In this document: positions 58,723-64,000 of the stretch, piece after piece
How positions within the stretch are numbered: the first letter of the stretch is position 1
Layout of the letters: each line of letters starts with the position of its first letter
Assembly: GCA_023055355.1 (NCBI GenBank)
Contig: JALJCS010000022.1
Span: 13,640,501 to 13,704,500 of the forward strand
DNA: 64,000 bases
Origin: Agelaius tricolor
Taxonomy: Eukaryota; Chordata; Aves; Passeriformes; Icteridae
Direction: 5' to 3'
The notes under the pieces: generated by a model
Database searches by the model: none
What the model was told of the DNA's origin: nothing
The model's input: only the letters and a program-made list of their open reading frames with translations
Program-made: the position numbers and the translations under genes

Positions 58723-58974
58723 AAGCAGGGCAGAGCTCAGAGCTGCTGCTGTGATGAGGGTGAGGCACCAGCACAGAGCCCTGCCCGAGGTGGGGCAGCC
58801 CCACAGAGGAGCCCAGCCTGCAGTGGGGAGGGATGTTCCAGGCACAGGAGAGCAGAGGAGAGAGGGCTGAGGGGATAAATCAGGATAAATCCACACCTCA
58901 CGCAGTCCTGGCACTGCTGGGCCATCACAGGGGAGCCATTCCCTGCCCCAGCAGCACCAGCTGGGATCAGGGAA

Positions 58975-59175
58975 TCCCAGGGTCACTACGGCTGCAAAGC
59001 ACCTGCAAGACCATCAAGCCCAGCCAGCAGCACCATGGTCACCACTAAACCATGTCCCCAGGTGCCACATCCTCTCAGAAATCCCTCCAGAGATGGGGAC
59101 TCCGCCATTCCCTGTTCCAGGGCTTTACAACCCTTCCATGAATAAACCTCCCCTAATTTCTGACCTGAACTGCCC
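58975..59175 (-). mobile_element. CR1 LINE tail, older type
   Basis: CACCACTAAACCATGTCCCC and ACAACCCTTCCATGAATAAA match the general avian CR1 3' region. Confidence 0.72.
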
Positions 59176-60071
59176 TGCCGTGGCCGCCCTGGCCCTTGAG
59201 CACTCACCCTGATGTAACCCACGGTCCCCAGGCACAGGGAGGAGGAGTTTGGGACACCCTGGCACATCACCATTGCTTCTCCTAATGGGAAGGAGCAGTG
59301 AAATCAGCAGTTGCAGCCCCAGTGTCTGACAGGCAGGCCCAGAAATGCACCCAGTCATGTTTATTAGTGCTGCTGTCAGCTCCTGGCCCCAGGAGGTGCT
59401 GGAGATCAGGGCCCAGGGACTTGCTTCATTTGGAAGGACAGTCAGTCCATCCTGATGAGGTAATTTGGGGCAGTCCTGCCTACCTGCAAAGCACAAGAGA
59501 ATACTCTCTGCTTGGAAAAAGAGGAAGAATTAAGGAGTAATAAAAAAAAAATAAAAATCGACTTTTCCCAAGCAGGCAGCACCCTTGAGCTCCATGCAGC
59601 CCTCAGCCCTGCTCCCCTTCCCCTCAAGGACACAGCACACTCCTCCTCAGGGCAGCCCCTGCTGGGTGAGCACGAGGCTGCCCAGAGCCACCTCTGAGGA
59701 ACTTCCCTTCCTTCCTCTGCTCCTTTGTACGGCCCAGACGCGTTCATTAAAGCATTCAGCACTTTCTGAATGTGATTATGCCCTTCCCTGTGCTCAGACT
59801 GGGGACGTGTGGTGCTTCCTGAGCAGCAGCTGCCCTTGGCTGCCTGCACAGGCACAGGGCTGGGGGGAGCGTCCCAGCACAGCTGGCACAGCTGGCACAG
59901 CTGCTGCGGGCTCGGCACAGCTGCCCTGCCCCAGTGCCAGCCCCAGCTCAGCCCCAGGGGCAGATGGAGCTCCCTGGGTTGATGGGGAGAGCCCCCAGCA
60001 GTGCTTTGGGAGCCCAAACCCACCCAAGTGGGGCTGGGAATGGCCATCCCTGCTGCCCTTTGTGCTGGGAC
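59176..60071. other. Unannotated sequence
   Basis: No gene or further element recognised. Confidence 0.45.
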
Positions 60072-60132
60072 CAGCCCAGGGGTCACAGGGCATGGGTGGG
60101 CACAGCTCTGACCCCTCAGTGCCAGCTGGGAC

Positions 60133-60554
60133 TGTTGGAGTTCAAAACCACATGATCACATCAACCATTATATGTGGTGCTTTTTATTGAAGAGCTCTGG
60201 GAATCGGGGTGGTTTCCACCCAAATCTGACTCCCACCATACATTCGAGGTGAACGTGTTTTATATTCTATTGTTATATAACTTTCATGTTAATTATCAAA
60301 CTTATATTGTTCTATTGTATACATAGATTTCAGTCAAGCATGGCTTCTCATGGTTCCCCCCCTTAAATTTCTAACATGGTTTCTCACGATTCTTCTGATG
60401 CTTATACAATAATTATATTTAGTTACTAAACAATCACCACATCTAACAATTATACCATTTATCATACTGCTTACACAGGTGCAGTGACCTGAGAAAACCC
60501 AAAGCCCAACATTTTCATTTTCTATCTTTAACATTTTCCAGGGCTCCACTATCA
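60133..60554 (-). mobile_element. Probable solo LTR between duplicated flanks
   Basis: AT-rich, from TGTTGGAGTTC to CACTATCA on the plus strand, with AATAAAAAGCACCACATATA on the minus strand. The flanks share CAGCCCAGGGGTCACAGGGC followed by GTGGGCACAGCT at 60072 and 60562, a longer duplication than an LTR makes. No clean short target duplication. Confidence 0.6.
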
Positions 60555-60679
60555 GGAGCAGCCCAGGGGTCACAGGGCACTGGGCATGGGTGGGCACAGC
60601 TGGGAACAGAACCAGCAAAGCAGCAGCGAGGGGCACACAGGGCTGGGAGGGACACACCAGGCAAGCACAGCATCTGCAG

Positions 60680-60860
60680 AACCCCAGAGTGCCAGGCTGC
60701 TGTGGGCTGGAGGGAGGAACCCCTGTTTATCCCTCCCCTAAATCCCATCCACATCCATATCCCCTAAACCCCACCCAGTGCCACCTCCCAGGGCCCCAGG
60801 TACTCCCAGTGTCCAACCTGGCCTGGGGAGTGCCCAGGGGCCACTTCCATCAGCAGGGAG
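60680..60860 (-). mobile_element. CR1 LINE fragment, diverged
   Basis: TGTGGGCTGGAGGGAGGAAC and CCCAGTGTCCAACCTGGCCT. Confidence 0.55.
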
Positions 60861-61027
60861 GAAAAAGGAGGAGAATTTTATAAATCAGATTTTCTGCTCT
60901 CCCACCCAGTCAGAGCCAAGCCTGGAAATCAGCACTGCTGGCTTTGGCAGAATGACCCAACTGCTCTGCTCTCCTTCATCCACCTGTGCCGTGCTTTATG
61001 TTTGTCTGGGTTTTCCCATTTGCAAAC

Positions 61028-61490
61028 TGAAAAAAAGGATCCAGAAATTTCTGCTGGAGAGCTCCTGTATCCAAAAAGGATCCAGAAATTTCTGCTGGAG
61101 AGCTCCTGTATCCAAAAAGGATACAGGAATTTCTGCTGAAGAGCTCCTGCATCCAAAAAGGATACAGGAATTTCTGCTGAAGAGCTCCTGCATCCAAAAA
61201 GGATACAGGAATTTCTGCTGAAGAGCTCCTGCATCCAAAAAGGACATAGGAATTTCTGCTGAAGAGCTCCTGTATCCAAAAAGGATACAGAAATTACAGG
61301 AATTTTGGCTGGAGAGCTCCTGTATCCAAAAAGGATACAGGAATTTCTGCTGAAGAGCTCCTGCATCCAAAAAGGACATAGGAATTTCTGCTGAAGAGCT
61401 CCTGTATCCAAAAAGGATACAGGAATTTCTGCTGGAGAGCTCCTGTATCCAAAAAGGATCCAGAAATTACAGAAATTTCTGCTGGAGAGC
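61028..61490. repeat. 41-bp tandem array, eleven units
   Basis: Units of GGAATTTCTGCTGAAGAGCT plus CCTGCATCCAAAAAGGATACA, with CCAGAAATT variants. A 229-codon minus-strand frame across it is a repeat product. Confidence 0.92.
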
Positions 61491-61924
61491 TCCTTCCCTG
61501 CTGCACTGGAAAGGGACAAAAAGAATCCACCCTGGGCTGGGGGCAGCACAGCAGAATGACAAGGAGCTGGAAGGTGAGGGGTGGCAGCAGCAGGGATGGC
61601 ACAGCCTGGCCCTGGCACTGGGGACTCGAGGCCATCACAGGGACTGGGAGAAGCAGGATTTTGGCACAGAAATGCTCTGGGTTTTGTTTTTTTTTTTTAG
61701 TTTAAAATTGATGGTGTAGAAGCCAAGTCACCCCACTGGATTCCATCAGAGGGATAAATTGCCCAGGGAGGAGGTCAGAAATTGAATGAAGGGTCTTCTC
61801 TCTTTGGTGAAATGAAAAATAAAAGCATGAGGCACAGAACTACATCTGGAGAGAGATTTATGCCCAGACAAATCAGTGTGCAGCAGAACACAAATGTGGA
61901 GAGACATCACTGCTCTGTTCATGG
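61491..61924. other. Unannotated sequence
   Basis: A T-run near 61685; nothing else recognised. Confidence 0.45.
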
Positions 61925-62035
61925 GACACCTCCCAGCCTGGCAGTGCCCAGGGCCAGGAGCAGGGCTGGAGCAGCCTGGGACAGAGGGAGGTGTCCCTGC
62001 TGGATCCCTGGGTGGGATTTAGGGAATCCAAACCC
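61925..62035 (+). mobile_element. CR1 LINE tail
   Basis: CCTGGCAGTGCCCAGGGCCA and GGGAGGTGTCCCTGCTGGAT, running into the 82-bp array. Confidence 0.65.
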
Positions 62036-62039
62036 ATTC

Positions 62040-62480
62040 CATGGCTGGATCTCCATTAGATCCCAACCCCTGCTGGATCCCTGCCATGCCCTGGGTGGGA
62101 TTTAGGCCATCCCAACCCATTCCATGGCTGGATCTCCATCAGATCCCAACCCCTGCTGGATCCCTGCCATGCCCTGGGTGGGATTTAGGGCATCCCAACC
62201 CATTCCAAGGCTGGATCTCCATTAGATCCCAACCCTGCTGGCTCCCTGCCATGCACTGGGTGGGATTTAGGGCATCCCAACCCATTCCAAGGCTGGATCT
62301 CCATTAGATCCCAGCTCCTGCTGGATCCCTGCCATGCACTGGGTGGGATTTAGGGCATCCCAAACCATTCCAAGGCTGGATCTCCATCAGATCCCAACCC
62401 TGCTGGCTCCCTGCCATGCACTGGGTGGGATTTAGGGCATCCCAACCCATTCCAAGGCTGGATCTCCATTAGATCCCAGC
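62040..62480. repeat. 82-bp array grown from a CR1 tail
   Basis: About 5.5 units with GGGTGGGATTTAGGGCATCC and TGGATCTCCATTAGATCCCA. The first unit continues directly from the CR1 tail at 61925-62035, which has the same GGGTGGGATTTAGG. Confidence 0.9.
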
Positions 62481-63049
62481 CCCTGCTGGCCCCCAGCCCC
62501 TCCCCAGCAGAGCAGGAGCTGCACTTTTGTTTCTGCAGGGTCATTTGGAGCTTTCATTTCAATATGCATCGCCATAACCACTTCAGAACTGGTGAATGCT
62601 GGAGTAAATTGCTTATTGGAGCGGGAAGGGAAGAAAGTCAGCAAGAATTCCTGAAAATCTGCAGAGTCAGGCCTAAGTGGCAATGAGCACGTTCTGCAGT
62701 GAGCTGTGCTGAGGAGCATTTCCCTCTCCAATTTCTCCTCCTTTAACAACCTGGTTTTTTGCAATTTCCACCAAATGAGCAGTGAAACGAGGGAAGGCAC
62801 AGAGGCTTCAAAAGCAAAGTGAAATCAAAACAAATCAACCCCCCCAAAGGCTGGAGTGCCACATTCAGCCATTTCTTACAGTCCTGTCCTATTGGTGTTT
62901 GAAATGCCACCTGTAAAAACCAGCCAGGGAAACACTCCTCCCTCAGGGAGGGGGACAGGATGACCTCTGAAGGGCCCCTCAAAACCAAATTATTCCATGA
63001 GAGTGGCAGCACCAGCAGAGCCCACACCCCAAATCTGCTGGGTTCAGGG
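62481..63049. other. Unannotated sequence
   Basis: No gene or element recognised. Confidence 0.45.
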
Positions 63050-63290
63050 GCAGGAAATACCCCCCAAAGCCCTGTGAAGGGTCCTGCCCCTCCCTGCCAG
63101 GGATAATCCCAGGAAACCACAGCTCTGACCACCCTCCAGAGCCCTGTGAAGAGTCCTGCCCATACTGCCAGGGACAATCCCAGGAAGCCACAGCTCTGAC
63201 CACCCTCCAGAGCCCTGTGAAGGGTCCTGGCCCTCCCTGCCAGGGATAACCCCAGGAAACCACGGCTCTGACCACCCTCCAGAGCCCTGC
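63050..63290. repeat. 72-bp tandem repeat
   Basis: About 3.3 units with CCAGAGCCCTGTGAAGGGTC and GGGATAATCCCAGGAAACCA. Confidence 0.9.
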
Positions 63291-64000
63291 TGCAGCACTT
63301 GGGACACCTGGGGAGTCCCAGCTTAGAAATTCCTCAGAGGAATCATTTCAGACAGGGTCTGTCACCCCCATTTCTTCTCTTTTGGGGGGGAATGGTTGCT
63401 CAAGGCCCTGTGCCCATCCCAACAAAGCCCTTGCCCACCCTGACATCCTCTGGTGCTGCCCCTGTGATCCCAGGCAGGAATTCTCCCTTTGTGCCAAATC
63501 CCAACAGTGGCTTTAACTGGGAAAAAAAGAAGTTCAGACCAAAACAAGAAGTCTGTGAGCAGCAGAAGCCAAGAGAAAGCATTTCCCAACTTTTAATGAG
63601 ATTTCTCATCAGAGGAGCTGTAAGAGCAGGGCTCACCATGACGGAATTGAACCCGACACATTTAATAACAAAAAGAGCAGGATTATTAAACCCCATTCAA
63701 GCCTTGCTTAGAAAAGCAAATGATGCAAATCCTGGCAGGCTCAGCTCGTGTCCCTGGGTGACTGCAGAGCTGAGCCCTGCTCCAGGCCCCGCTGGGCTCA
63801 GCTCCTCAGCCTCAGGCTGCACATCCAGCTCCTGCTGGAGGCTCTCCCTGCCCGCTTCTGTTCTGGAATAGGGGCAGGCAGGGAGTGTTTGGGCAAGGCT
63901 CTCAGGCACGGGGCACTGCTGGGTGCCTGTGCCAGGCCAGGAGCTGGGCTGGGCCCCTGGGGTCCCCTCCAGCTTGGGGTGTGCTGTGATCCAGAGTAAA
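63291..64000. other. Unannotated sequence at window end
   Basis: 63560-63750 is AT-rich and repeat-poor; no TCERG1L exon recognised. Confidence 0.45.

Noticed and set aside
54646..64000. Further 5' exons of TCERG1L (first WW domain)
   Set aside because: No minus-strand segment with a WW signature, AG/GT ends and a phase-1 donor was found in this stretch.

Overview
The window looks like nuclear DNA of a songbird (passerine). Three things point there: many 5'-truncated CR1-type LINE tails in both orientations, several dispersed solo-LTR families of the kind common in finch-like genomes, and a nuclear copy of mitochondrial DNA with the passerine tRNA-Thr/tRNA-Pro arrangement. No prokaryotic features were seen. 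The species and chromosome cannot be read from the sequence.

Only one protein-coding gene is supported: the 3' two thirds of TCERG1L (transcription elongation regulator 1-like), on the minus strand. Nine exons lie between 54645 and 31039: 54520-54645, 49483-49577, 48369-48457, 46702-46856, 41240-41309, 39452-39587, 35560-35649, 33532-33650 and 31039-31195. Every junction has AG/GT ends and the codon phases agree from exon to exon. Joined, they give 344 complete residues plus one split codon: a low-complexity/linker segment, one WW domain, an acidic/KR-rich linker, two FF domains and the C-terminus. The first exons (N-terminus and any upstream WW domain) were not found and should lie to the right of the window.

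Layout. 1 to about 30.3 kb is downstream flank without recognisable genes: CR1 tails, LTRs and tandem arrays. 30.3-31.0 kb may be 3'UTR. 31.0-54.6 kb holds the nine exons and their introns. 54.6-64 kb is upstream intron or flank with LTRs, CR1 tails, a NUMT broken by a later insertion, and more tandem arrays.

The most striking property is the minisatellite load: about thirty separate arrays in 64 kb, several of them 0.5-1.6 kb long. Two arrays appear to be made from the splice junctions of TCERG1L itself. The intron after the exon at 35560-35649 carries 22 extra copies of a consensus 5' splice site at about 20-bp spacing. The intron before the exon at 39452-39587 carries 11 extra copies of that exon's 3' splice site plus its first 14 exonic bases, at about 41-bp spacing. 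Arrays also abut or approach the acceptors at 49577 and 46856. This expansion of splice-site sequence inside one gene is the observation I would follow up first. All family and domain calls come from reading the sequence; no alignment or database search was run.
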